Assembly (NCBI GenBank): GCA_964019335.1
Contig: OZ025651.1
Location: forward strand, 682,001 to 746,000
DNA length: 64,000 nucleotides
Direction: 5' to 3'
Origin: Diplonema japonicum
Taxonomy: Eukaryota > Euglenozoa > Diplonemea > Diplonemida > Diplonemidae
Each line of letters starts with the position of its first letter. The first letter of the stretch is position 1. This document shows positions 56,201 to 63,435 of this stretch, piece by piece. A model generated the notes under the pieces. It was not told the origin of the DNA, did not search any database, and saw nothing but the letters and a program-made list of their open reading frames with translations. The translations under genes and the position numbers were made by a program.

Positions 56201-57220
56201 AACCGAAGAGGGTTCTACGCGTCGCCGTTCCACGCTCTCACCCGGCGGGGACAAGCGGCCCTCGGATGCAGCAAGGGAACAGGCACGAGGCTCAATCCGT
56301 TCATTGGTCTAGACGCCGCCATCACCTACGCAAAGGCGGGCAACGCTTTAGTAATGATGCCCGGAGTGTTCCCTCCCACCGTCCTCCGTGGTGTCCATGC
56401 TGACAAGGACAAACCATTATGCATCATCAGCCTCGATCACCACCGCGGGTTGAGACAAACGGACGTACCTTACGAATCGTTCAAGTTTCCGTTCAAAACA
56501 CCTGGATCGGTTCCCATCAACATGGTCATGCTTCGTGACAGCGCTGCGGCCGCGATGGCCGTCGACGACAGCCGTGCACAACCCGCAGTTGTCGAGACCG
56601 ATGAATGTGCGGAAGAGGAGTCCCAGACTGTCGTTGATTCCGAAATCGACGTGCGTGATGATTACACTTGTAAGTTCTCAAGCGTGACTAAAGATGAGAT
56701 GGGTAAGACGCCTGCTATGAAGATCACAGATTGCAGCAATATTTTATTGTGCGGGATGCAATTTACAAACGGTTACATTGGTGTCGATTCGAGGAATGCT
56801 GAGTTGATTGGAATTCGAAAGTGCGCGATGACGGAGGTCACGCATGGGTTTCTTCAGTCGGCGGTCGATCGTCGTCTCGGCCTCGCCGCTTCCAACACAG
56901 TCGTTACCGTTGGAGCCAGCAGGCTTTCGAAGTGGTTCCACACACAAGACTACCCGTTGCAGTGGGCGGTTTTTGGGTACATATCTTGCGTCTTGTACCT
57001 TGCTTTTTCCATCATTCTCATAATCCTGCAAACCGTCACCTTCAACAACAGCAAAACAACAGGGTGGCTCACTGTGACGGGGATCTCGCTTTGTGTGGAT
57101 ATTGTGGTCACCCGGCCTATTATATCCCTCTTTAAAACGTGTGTGAAGTTGTTGTTCTCCGGCTTCGGTGCGATCCTCGGCGTGCTGGGGTCTGTCGAGA
57201 GCATCAGAAACGATATTTGA
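47207..57220 (+). CDS. Giant lectin/REJ/GPS receptor, polycystin-1-like layout
   Basis: This is a single exon encoding 3,337 residues. The start at 47207 gives a signal peptide (MLKCEWLLLLLFAVCESC) and follows TTCTAATACAGGGC. A C-type lectin domain spans about 20-160 (WVGAKYNG then CSAVSFYICQ). Several Cys-rich apple/PAN-like modules occur near 445, 690, 770, 1460 and 1610. REJ-like beta-rich segments lie between (LKEGSSIKVSGAKKLILRST). A GPS autoproteolysis-type motif at about 2055-2145 ends in CECDHATQFSVGG, followed by a membrane segment (VLIVICTFAGIVVVSTAVLC, about 2177) and two more near 2305 and 2340. The cytosolic part of about 880 residues has an SH3-like stretch and a parallel beta-helix-like region (about 3010-3230). 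Two final membrane segments end the protein. N-glycosylation sites are abundant outside. Surface adhesion or sensing is inferred. Its last 766 bases are duplicated downstream. Confidence 0.8.
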   Translation: MLKCEWLLLLLFAVCESCYTGYSAYDYVDAAGIPQTSCFRYYNGAARTWEAAKKACEGEGGSLASMATNAEAVFISALITPRRGAPWVGAKYNGVKWEWIDKTVVLPQNSTVTSSYNPWRTHHPAQTGCGQLSIVASPAYQKMHARSCSAVSFYICQAPPLPPAALIITRNASTMQTRREDSVRVVIIDEKLSPAHGMDRSRVIVDITNATNTTSPNGLRWVGSTPVSGFIQANKTVILRCVSSGEYTVKLSVTLQNGFATNENFRKRATIVCEQNAEIEIFASSASSSTTANERCVDEPATAIKKAAIEASLSANETASHFTVWAWCPTSHSNVYWNTPPEGATGEPEYYNTAIEQWHPRTNPIDCFPHANDSTTWSPENGGEVNLTVGYSEAVLLREVVVFVPVDVKFVTNIGVITLTEEGRIEEKKRLLASAPSGISTVLYPASIGEAHQIMSDTCAEICNMIGVLCMSWCVDEGARSCLLVHDVTGFETRSGSMCGTPLSGGGYDFSAGTFLTGPIIDASALRIPLTLPAGVAIAGVYFMLPQPSSLTTTATMTDYYYNASNTIVSNDIDEYSSNSNSSSNVSQTVWIDNDANVTNVTLTASSSSTKIATPSVTVTWSESRSSTSSETFTAHDVTPSSSAASAYIEGNSSNLTLPTSTPTVAGSFTIELNDSIADVSECSTLQSIVLETSQSCVQVFSSSAIGWEECKAGVAGVDGEYATLRNGECFGYTGPCYTRTTEGGAYTARLVCVKECERLPSVLLMASSECSATSALTTPYLDICADHALQLAGDSYTYHSNNGQCTVFHGGCVLRDSKSSAVTGKLRCGDTTSVRGGGTDATVIPIWSGKAPVTCPGTVRVGLTSTQMAELSLVRTVVVTVSLPVSNPLLYPYIGQIDAVSLIGDMQDLSWSSGELFFPMYIAITVKGTGLSLSTDEYYIMEDAPGGRTESERKAVCETLVPPRSRFITGNTTNLVTPAAMRGSVGSITWYTICFALRAIQPFVPLGKALVVHPPPVRIQWKQNEVPATSTLVGEATLFHVQQVDSMNILSHAEGHTTLYVEAFNTNGERANTTMVLVSDFFGGYASFSVMFYVPGVTRMVVGAVWGFHAIEDSSVNETAILNVLVGEPHHVKFVSIPSALTTVTQVKVVVHVFDIYENHVTTDNSTTARLTVPRMLANDGGKVTAVSGVLTFYIVFAATGDAELSILPELPSSTLGQPQFISVPITVTPYDGPAYLSPGILTLTLQLGISFSSFSKSLLSQHVASVLNKQSWEVSVSSLILPTTTGEFTVLVDVIIPAGAAVFPYRVAAADMVNSDLANPSSLFHTAFDLIGVSYSVTEKNVATEAPVVLLHPPQQLKEGSSIKVSGAKKLILRSTVSHLADFTLKWDSGELDLPKLDSEGLVLAGLNDLSLVLAPNVMCNGKVYYYSMTATDAQSAVRSACGPLTHDKGLSDLPSTCAITLDTSAADQQACMDVAWTSGGDYVTYHSITTRCRIYAGDCPSTSYPGGMTLSLCGRKVLQSTASISLVVNSPPRSRSGATEIEVTPRSGTALATTFNFSACGGEWDDEAGDKPLKYKFTYTKKISEANAARAVKETYISGMHGDNCTVDQEQASASLDDCVTDALAAGHDYYEYESSGSLCRLLVGQCRPVIPCSDACSCTELDNSNSTTPSDTVSGIIAGRPVVVRNSEQCYVTTTLAEGVFDVIMCVSDLWGSPTCVPPITVEVTMPEPDLDLLSNALGAVDVADPQAALLSVHLLTDYINKINDTGSTGTGSRTSFKKQLLTSMQSSSPGADLIGETCDSVSALSANPDDLDDSMRENTALFLADSLSAAAGADVAIEASAGVAALEGLGSVLFGELPATPDGAAAARVSRILSAQDDNATAASPEETYAANDTNSTNEPSDAQKRAAAIDTAITNSLGALKKGLLSGTVAGEKAETIATGGLSMTVQRTKGPPSALSSAKAAVAIPSTLQSEVNGAGGEVDAQITEVDNDPKAVISGSPSMSPVVGFTMSAAGGGDLSIKQLTQPLRITMQTAITKQGSQDPLAVTAVSCRWWDEASGTWSGSGCRLVVDGVKYRCGTRSNGKPMWCQRAPGVHTDPIVAEAAAARSRPQKGRVGRVLESDAPTSLRVLICECDHATQFSVGGLADLKPKPNFPTLDITDLSQVSGAVLIVICTFAGIVVVSTAVLCVRDIRSIDLGKTGQHMENIREFEGIQKKKKKNKQHKRQPKEDNTADEAVTRAVFAQPFVLDLSDATASKLKNFGKLYMRICLSSHIWLRALLKQATTTRNFESHQKALVLYCLIAAALFVNSVWYRHPDENTSLIGQLSNNAYAAASTIAVLLPSAFVLSHFFVYTPPLGTGKKGALYAPITTKPDTAPDIADVKEAVLAVIATGCSRSGEARFELPSDEMNLVIKEEVNLGRLHCAVTMALLQDNLIDLRDPEVELGPSLVNSAVEKIKSVYIGLMKEKNADLQLTMQVVRDNTIQTIVVTDLDAQFEEELKAESLRSRWLPALRCLYSCRSAGSVGKLYMPHQYQLASCLFQMALIGDNPDLFTLMHRVDASCLTVRETVKSVIAENRIGRAWAMYYARKHLRIQASSFTRLHHMSLPTEPEELELIFGLRNPIDPAFLGGVPYMSKEETCVENGIVYKWVDAVEEVAKACSGEGSFLKAAHMFRHAELGEDDIHEARKQWQSVEKRGWRDLEEMDTDARRDSLLGSDCSDDILERARDVKEAVAFECNDVAEPPKSTADAKGLGILLKFRSGNPETLKQTLVEAMAGILVSDGDPLQEGARTRSIEYGRLMARNYAVLVGVSPKRFCSLFTAEEQGEILKIAPGRISVGCNVIIVNCEDKLRELCGVEWNELKTPYVGGEGRVVKIFEPGDYATSRWVTVVFGDRQERLFPEKAVKVTGREEMETMLLHITTGRIDKLNDYARRKLHINKKQVGNNIFNPRKVNLHLTYSLNVLFHADIDEKVSKYPSVEIKRGVLYCCSPLNRRGFYASPFHALTRRGQAALGCSKGTGTRLNPFIGLDAAITYAKAGNALVMMPGVFPPTVLRGVHADKDKPLCIISLDHHRGLRQTDVPYESFKFPFKTPGSVPINMVMLRDSAAAAMAVDDSRAQPAVVETDECAEEESQTVVDSEIDVRDDYTCKFSSVTKDEMGKTPAMKITDCSNILLCGMQFTNGYIGVDSRNAELIGIRKCAMTEVTHGFLQSAVDRRLGLAASNTVVTVGASRLSKWFHTQDYPLQWAVFGYISCVLYLAFSIILIILQTVTFNNSKTTGWLTVTGISLCVDIVVTRPIISLFKTCVKLLFSGFGAILGVLGSVESIRNDI

Positions 57221-57424
57221 AAACGGGTGATGATGGTGGATCGAATCTTCTTCTCTCTCTTTTTTTTCTTTCTTTATTTCCATAAAGAAAAAAAGACTCA
57301 CGAGAAAGAGGAAAAAAGAATTGTTTCCCAGTTTTTTTCTGGTTTTTCCATTCCCTCTTTTCTGTTACCGCCGTGGGGGGGGGGAAGAAAAAAAAAGGGG
57401 CAAAAAAGTCAACGTTTACACAGG

Positions 57425-57721
57425 ATGAGGCCAATTAAAATAATATTGGGGACCAATGTGGCACACAAAAAGGAAAAAGTGAACCCGGACCAAGAAAAAC
57501 GTGATAAAGGCGCCCTGTGGAACGGGTGTTGGGGTGAAAAGGAGGATGGGGAGAGTCCAGTAAGAACAGATATAAAAAACACGGAAGAGCAAAGAAGCGA
57601 AGGGCCGCCAGTGCTGCCGACGAGACTTCCACAGGCCACAAACGGACGTACCTTACGAATCGTTCAAGTTTCCGTTCAAAACACCTGGATCGGTTCCCAT
57701 CAACATGGTCATGCTTCGTGA
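57425..57721 (+). pseudogene. Truncated 5' copy of the downstream unknown gene
   Basis: This begins with the same MRPIKIILGTNVAHKKE start as the intact gene at 58608. After about 71 codons it crosses the duplication junction into receptor sequence in another frame, and ends after 28 unrelated residues. It is a by-product of the tandem duplication. It probably still has the native upstream sequence, so it could be transcribed. Confidence 0.8.
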
Positions 57722-58403
57722 CAGCGCTGCGGCCGCGATGGCCGTCGACGACAGCCGTGCACAACCCGCAGTTGTCGAGACCGATGAATGTGCGGAAGAG
57801 GAGTCCCAGACTGTCGTTGATTCCGAAATCGACGTGCGTGATGATTACACTTGTAAGTTCTCAAGCGTGACTAAAGATGAGATGGGTAAGACGCCTGCTA
57901 TGAAGATCACAGATTGCAGCAATATTTTATTGTGCGGGATGCAATTTACAAACGGTTACATTGGTGTCGATTCGAGGAATGCTGAGTTGATTGGAATTCG
58001 AAAGTGCGCGATGACGGAGGTCACGCATGGGTTTCTTCAGTCGGCGGTCGATCGTCGTCTCGGCCTCGCCGCTTCCAACACAGTCGTTACCGTTGGAGCC
58101 AGCAGGCTTTCGAAGTGGTTCCACACACAAGACTACCCGTTGCAGTGGGCGGTTTTTGGGTACATATCTTGCGTCTTGTACCTTGCTTTTTCCATCATTC
58201 TCATAATCCTGCAAACCGTCACCTTCAACAACAGCAAAACAACAGGGTGGCTCACTGTGACGGGGATCTCGCTTTGTGTGGATATTGTGGTCACCCGGCC
58301 TATTATATCCCTCTTTAAAACGTGTGTGAAGTTGTTGTTCTCCGGCTTCGGTGCGATCCTCGGCGTGCTGGGGTCTGTCGAGAGCATCAGAAACGATATT
58401 TGA
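57638..58403 (+). pseudogene. Duplicated 3' end of the receptor gene
   Basis: This matches 56455-57220, the last 255 codons of the receptor including its stop. The first internal ATG (57705) would give 232 residues covering part of the beta-helix-like region and the two final membrane segments. It has no signal peptide or promoter of its own beyond the partial gene fused upstream, so it is most likely non-functional. Confidence 0.82.
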
Positions 58404-58607
58404 AAACGGGTGATGATGGTGGATCGAATCTTCTTCTCTCTCTTTTTTTTCTTTCTTTATTTCCATAAAGAAAAAAAGACTCACGAGAAAGAGGAAAAAA
58501 GAATTGTTTCCCAGTTTTTTTCTGGTTTTTCCATTCCCTCTTTTCTGTTACCGCCGTGGGGGGGGGGAAGAAAAAAAAAGGGGCAAAAAAGTCAACGTTT
58601 ACACAGG

Positions 58608-61403
58608 ATGAGGCCAATTAAAATAATATTGGGGACCAATGTGGCACACAAAAAGGAAAAAGTGAACCCGGACCAAGAAAAACGTGATAAAGGCGCCCTG
58701 TGGAACGGGTGTTGGGGTGAAAAGGAGGATGGGGAGAGTCCAGTAAGAACAGATATAAAAAACACGGAAGAGCAAAGAAGCGAAGGGCCGCCAGTGCTGC
58801 CGACGAGACTTCCACAGGCCACAACCGGTGGGAAAGCACCCTGCTCCAGCGATAACGGAAGCGACATCCAAGAAACTGAGGTGATCTTCACACCTTCAGA
58901 TGTAGGAACTCACCCTGTGCATCATATAGAGGATCGTGATGAAACCAGCAGCCCGTCAGAACAGCCGAGCCCCCATTCCAGCTCCTGTGACTCCCTCGAC
59001 GACCAGCTCAGCCAAGAAGTCGAACAGACACCCAAACGAATCATTTCCGAGAATGCCGTCAGGATCCCGGACCCCTCCGCCATGGCCCGTCTTGCTGTCA
59101 TCATCACCACAGCAGAATCCGAAGTTCTTGCCAAGAGGTTCTGCACCCAACACACCGAAGGCGTGCATGTGGACGAGGAAATGGTTAAAACCCGCAAACC
59201 CGACGACTTGTTAGCACCCTTGCTCCAAGAGCCTGAGGAAAACCCCTCCGTCGCTGTGAGCCCCATCTCGGAAATCAGTGCGCACAGCCATCTCTTCGAT
59301 CTGTCGTCTGTAGCGTCCTCGCTCAACGCCGAGGCTGAGGGAACGGTCTCGCTCGATAATTTACCTCCATTCACAAAGGCGATACCCCGCGTGCTTCTTC
59401 AAACTGGGTTGGGGCTTCCTTTGGGGCTCGTGTCGGAGACACGGGTTCCTCCTATGATCCACCCACCCCCCAACACACCTGTGAAAGGCAACAAACCGTC
59501 GATGCCGCAGTCGGTGTTGTTTAGAAACAGCTTAGGAGTTGCTGTGGAGGGCATCGCAACGGAGGTGAGCAACAGCCAGTCGAAATACGGCCCCCGCCCC
59601 GGGGAGCTGTTGAAGCTCCCTGTATGGGGCCGGCTTCTCGATTGTAAGAAATACGCCTCAGATGTTGTACAAGAAGTCATGTCTTGCAACCCCGAGGTGA
59701 CGGTTGTTGTGGAGGATGAGGAGGCGGAGATACTGCTCCACCTGCAGTACGTTGCACCTGACGGGACGCACCTCCCCACGGACACCAGGTACCAACGGGT
59801 AAGGCTGATACGCGAAGCGTCCGCAGCTATTATGTCACATATGTTTACAGGGGATTTGCCCTCTTCGAAGGCGGTGAACCCAGCGTTTCTTTTGGCACAC
59901 CTCGACCCTAAGGTACAGTGGAAGTACCAGCAACGACAGTTTTCACACAAAATCCAAACAACCGGGTGCAGAGATCTCATCGATCGAGAGTGGGACACAC
60001 CACCGGAACTGCACCCGCGGTTGCTAGCGCAAGCGAAGTCCTGGGGCAATGCAGTCTTGAAGACATTCGTGCACCCAAGGGATAACAGGGTCACCAAAAA
60101 GATTTACATCGAACTGATGTCGAGGGTGTATAACGCCCTGCTCCCAAGCAAAGCATGCGTGTTGGGACGGTCGTTGGCGATGCAGGACTGGGAGGAGGAC
60201 AGCTTCGAGACAGCAACACCAGCAGCCTCGTGCTCTTCTTCATGCAAATCATCAACATTCACCATCGAGGGCCATCGACGAGAATACTTAACCATCAATG
60301 AATGGTACACCGTACTGGTGAAGTGTGTCTCGGAGTGGTCGGACGAAGTGGAAGAAGCACACACATTGCTAGTCAGATTGAAGGACAAGGTTATGATCGA
60401 TCTTAAGAGGGAGAAGGCGGAACACTACGCGGCATTCGCTGTTCCCAGCACAACACCAGAAGAAAAATCCCCGCTTCTCCAGTTATTCTGCGAGGGTGTG
60501 CCAAGCCCGATAATCCAGGGAAACCCACGGCCCTGCAGTGTGGGAACTCACACGAATCAGAAACGGCAAACTTCGTTCTCAAAGAAACAGCTGTCACGAC
60601 CCGTTCGCGGGGCCCGGATCTCTGTTGAAATCAGGCCTCAAACAGCGGCACCCCACGTAAACAGCGAGCTCAAAAGGGAAAACCTTCTCAAGGCGGTCAC
60701 GGAACGACGCAACGCAACACGGAAAAAAGAATTCCATCGCAAACACGACATGATCAAGAAAACAGAAGAAAAGCACAACCGGGCGAGACAACGACGGCTA
60801 CAAATAACCGCAGGTGTAACGGACATCTTGTTAGAGGAAGATTCACCTGTTACGACCTGCAACGACAAACCAGGAAAACAGGACGAGGAGGTGCAGCAAG
60901 GAAGCTCGTTAATCCACGACGGACTTATCATACACAAATTCGGGCAACAAGATGTCGAACCCTCATTGTTCCGCTCGGACCCATCGCATGCGGCCGTGGT
61001 CCGGTCGGTACTAGCGGGGATGGAAGAGTATGGTGTCCCGAAGAACGATGAGCATGACAAGTCCAGCCAAACGCTCCATAGAAGTGGTGGTACACAAAGT
61101 ATACGGAGGCACAGTTTTCGGCGGCTTCGCACGCGTGACAGAGAGGGAATCGAGAAGTTAATTATACGACGCAGCGCCGTTGAGAGCATACCCGAACCCG
61201 ACCTTGCACCCACTACCATCCTCACCAAACGGCATACTTGGAAAGGTCTCGACAGTTGCATGCAGCGTACCGTTGTGCGCACCGCCGCTATTTTAAACAC
61301 CGTGCCTGGGCACGACCTGGCCCCCGACCATTCCTGCAAAACCCTCGCGTCGGCCATAACACCCTTGCAACGCCTTCGAGGACCCGATACTGTGTTTTGG
61401 TGA
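58608..61403 (+). CDS. Uncharacterised charged protein
   Basis: This has 931 residues and no intron. The start at 58608 follows TTTACACAGG; upstream in-frame ATGs at 58410 onward would read through homopolymer spacer. The N-terminal 330 residues are polar and acidic (Ser/Glu/Pro-rich). Residues of about 340-610 look globular, with LPVWGRLLDCKKYASDVVQE, MSRVYNALLPS and LTINEWYTVLVKCVSEWSDE. A basic helical stretch follows near 700-730 (NATRKKEFHRKHDMIKKTEE). The C-terminus is basic and rich in RRHSFRRLRTRDRE-like sequence. I recognised no catalytic motif, signal peptide or membrane segment. Its 5' end, with its spacer, has been duplicated upstream. Confidence 0.75.
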   Translation: MRPIKIILGTNVAHKKEKVNPDQEKRDKGALWNGCWGEKEDGESPVRTDIKNTEEQRSEGPPVLPTRLPQATTGGKAPCSSDNGSDIQETEVIFTPSDVGTHPVHHIEDRDETSSPSEQPSPHSSSCDSLDDQLSQEVEQTPKRIISENAVRIPDPSAMARLAVIITTAESEVLAKRFCTQHTEGVHVDEEMVKTRKPDDLLAPLLQEPEENPSVAVSPISEISAHSHLFDLSSVASSLNAEAEGTVSLDNLPPFTKAIPRVLLQTGLGLPLGLVSETRVPPMIHPPPNTPVKGNKPSMPQSVLFRNSLGVAVEGIATEVSNSQSKYGPRPGELLKLPVWGRLLDCKKYASDVVQEVMSCNPEVTVVVEDEEAEILLHLQYVAPDGTHLPTDTRYQRVRLIREASAAIMSHMFTGDLPSSKAVNPAFLLAHLDPKVQWKYQQRQFSHKIQTTGCRDLIDREWDTPPELHPRLLAQAKSWGNAVLKTFVHPRDNRVTKKIYIELMSRVYNALLPSKACVLGRSLAMQDWEEDSFETATPAASCSSSCKSSTFTIEGHRREYLTINEWYTVLVKCVSEWSDEVEEAHTLLVRLKDKVMIDLKREKAEHYAAFAVPSTTPEEKSPLLQLFCEGVPSPIIQGNPRPCSVGTHTNQKRQTSFSKKQLSRPVRGARISVEIRPQTAAPHVNSELKRENLLKAVTERRNATRKKEFHRKHDMIKKTEEKHNRARQRRLQITAGVTDILLEEDSPVTTCNDKPGKQDEEVQQGSSLIHDGLIIHKFGQQDVEPSLFRSDPSHAAVVRSVLAGMEEYGVPKNDEHDKSSQTLHRSGGTQSIRRHSFRRLRTRDREGIEKLIIRRSAVESIPEPDLAPTTILTKRHTWKGLDSCMQRTVVRTAAILNTVPGHDLAPDHSCKTLASAITPLQRLRGPDTVFW

Positions 61404-61516
61404 TTTACATTGCCCTTTCTTCTCCCTGTCGGTGTCTTTTCTTCTTTTTTTCTTTTCTTCTTTTTTGCCGGAAAAAAAAAAAGGAGGAGGGGGGGGAAGG
61501 TCCCTACACAAAAAAA

Positions 61517-62498
61517 ATGTCGGACAGGCTTGTGGACGGCATCAACAACACGGGGGATGTGTCGCGGAAACTGGATGAATGGAGGATGAGCCATCCGCAC
61601 TATGGATGCACCACAGACAGGGCATCGAAAGGGGTGATGGTGGTGGTGGTGATCGCGCTGATCGTTCTAACATACCTCCCGTACGTAATTCTGAACGAGA
61701 ACCGCGGCTCTGCAGGGGTGCTGTGCGTCGTCATCTTTCACATACCCTTCTGCTTGATGCTCGGGTCGTATTTTCAAATCGTAATGATAGACCCCGGGAC
61801 AGTGCCGAGGTGGTGGCACGACGCAATCGCGGCAGAAGCGGCAAGTGATTACCAGGTTTGCAGAAGGTGCAATATGCATAAGCCGCCTCGTGCTCACTTC
61901 GATTCTATTTCGGAGCGGCTGGTGCTGAACATGGATCACTTTTGCCCGTGGGTAGCCAACACCGTTGGTTTTTACAACCGGAAGTTTTTTGTGCTGTTTA
62001 TAGGGTACACCTTTGTACTTTGTACCTGGGTCTGTATCACCATGCTCGTTGTGTTCCATGAGCAGCTGTTCCCATTCTTCGGTTCTTCCTCGTCATCGTC
62101 GACCCCCGCCGACGATGGGGATGACAGCGTTCCGCATCACACGCGGATTCTGTTCTCCGCGTCATTCGTGATAAACTGTTTGTTCTCGCTGATGCTGTCC
62201 TGCTTCTCTTACTTCCACTTCAAAATGGCCTACAAAAACGAAACCACCATCGAAGGCGACACGCTTCCCCAGTTCCACCTGACTCCGAGGGAAAATTGGT
62301 GCCAGGTATTTTCTTTTGGAAAAAAAAAAAAAAAAAAAAAAAAAAAAGGTTTTTGGGAAAAACCCTTGGTATTGGTTCCTCCCCGTGTGGGGAGACGGGC
62401 CTGATGGGGACGGGATACGTTGGACGCTGGCAGGTGGGAAAATAGATGGTCTCCCCAACAGCAGGCAGGACGAGTCAAGGGGCACGGAGCTGCTATGA
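61517..62498 (+). CDS. DHHC-type protein S-acyltransferase, divergent active-site region
   Basis: This integral membrane enzyme family transfers palmitate to protein cysteines. It has 312 residues; exons are 61517-62305 and 62349-62498 (intron 43 bp). Four membrane segments are visible: GVMVVVVIALIVLTYLPYV, GVLCVVIFHIPFCLMLGSYF, FFVLFIGYTFVLCTWVCITM and SASFVINCLFSLMLSCFSYF. The cysteine-rich loop reads CRRCNMHKPPRAHFDSISER, then NMDHFCPWVANTVG. The catalytic Cys remains, but DHHC is DHFC, and the usual HHCxxCxxC zinc ligands are replaced by HFDSISERLV. DPGTVP (the DPG motif) is present. Removing the intron restores CQVFGKNPWYWFLPVWGDG, matching the C-terminal motif region of this family. DHYC-type variants are active in yeast; here zinc binding must be altered and activity is uncertain. 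Confidence 0.88.
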
Positions 62499-62802
62499 AG
62501 AATGACTTTTTTTCTCTTTTTTTTTTCTTCCTTTTGTTTCCGCCGCAAAAACCACTGATTTATCGGAGACCGTCACACACCCCCACTCCGGGGAAGGGGG
62601 GGGGATAATAGAGAGGGGGGGGGGGGGGGGGGGGGGAAAGCCCCCTTTTTTTGTGCAATAAAAAAAAGTTTCGGGCTTCGTTACAATGCTCTTCTTTCTG
62701 GTTGGCGCCCCTCAAAAATTTTTTAGAGAAATGCATATCCGTTCTGTAATTCTCCCTCAAAGGTACCATATCTACACGGGAGAAAGAAAGAAAAAGGGGG
62801 AA
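62499..62802. other. Intergenic spacer
   Basis: T tracts, a G run of about 20 near 62617-62636 and an A run, with no gene visible. An in-frame ATG at 62686 for the next gene lies here, but the predicted extension is Phe/Arg-rich and unlikely. Confidence 0.6.
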
Positions 62803-63267
62803 ATGTCGTCGCAAGCAGTGTTTCAAGCAGCAGGGAGAAAATATGCACCAGTACCGCCAGCACATGAGTTTTTGAAAACCGAGGCGAGAAAAATGAAAGC
62901 GGAAGGTGCGATACTCCACATGGGGAAGAAAGCTGCGGCTGGAGTGGCGGCTGGGAGTGTAGGAATGTGGGTGTTGTGCGGAAGCATTGGGGTTCTCTGC
63001 GTAGCAACCATGTATGTGTGCAAGCAGCAGTACCTCGTGGATTTGGAGAATGAGAAGAGGCTCAGAGAGATAGAGCGTCGAAGATTCAAAGAATTGGGTG
63101 ATTTTGATGATGAAAGCACGGAGCTCCTCGAGAGCGCCATCGCTGAAGGGCAACGAATCGTCGACTCCACAGGTAGCCCGGTGTGCGGGGCGTACCCTCC
63201 CCCGACTACCGCATCGTGGAAAATGTCCCTTTCCGACAAGCCCTCCGGCCTTGTGCCTCTCCATTAG
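62803..63267 (+). CDS. Small single-pass membrane protein, uncharacterised
   Basis: This has 154 residues from the ATG at 62803, which follows an A/G-rich leader. A basic amphipathic N-terminus (EFLKTEARKMKAEGAILHMG) precedes one membrane segment at about residues 45-68 (GVAAGSVGMWVLCGSIGVLC), then a charged helical stretch (LENEKRLREIERRRFKELGD) and a Pro/Ser-rich end. Size and layout recall small inner-membrane or assembly-factor proteins, but I do not recognise a family. The alternative start at 62686 would add 39 poorly composed residues. Confidence 0.7.
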   Translation: MSSQAVFQAAGRKYAPVPPAHEFLKTEARKMKAEGAILHMGKKAAAGVAAGSVGMWVLCGSIGVLCVATMYVCKQQYLVDLENEKRLREIERRRFKELGDFDDESTELLESAIAEGQRIVDSTGSPVCGAYPPPTTASWKMSLSDKPSGLVPLH

Positions 63268-63435
63268 ACGCTACACGAAAAAAGAAAAGAAAAAAAAAAA
63301 AAAGAACCTTGCCCGGACGCGAAAAAAGACTAGGGGGGGGAAAAAAAAACTTTATTACCCTCTCCCTATTATTATTTTTTTCTTTTTTGTGCATGGTGGA
63401 TCATCTCCAGGCAAAAAAAAAAAAAGAAATTAACC

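Larger units (their letters stand above)
56455..58820 (+). repeat. Perfect 1,183-bp direct tandem duplication
   Basis: Copy 1 is 56455-57637 and copy 2 is 57638-58820, exactly adjacent. I saw no difference between them, including at the 10-base G run and 9-base A run. The unit contains the last 766 bases of the receptor gene, the spacer and the first 213 bases of the next gene (start codon included). The junction falls at ACAA (57638-57641), present at both original ends, so microhomology of 4 bp could have produced it. The upstream copy keeps the full receptor intact; the downstream copy keeps the full second gene intact. The partial copies lie between. Confidence 0.92.

Noticed and set aside
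61238-61516. In-frame upstream ATG extending the DHHC protein
   Set aside because: It lies inside the preceding coding region and spacer, and adds Phe/Lys homopolymer sequence.
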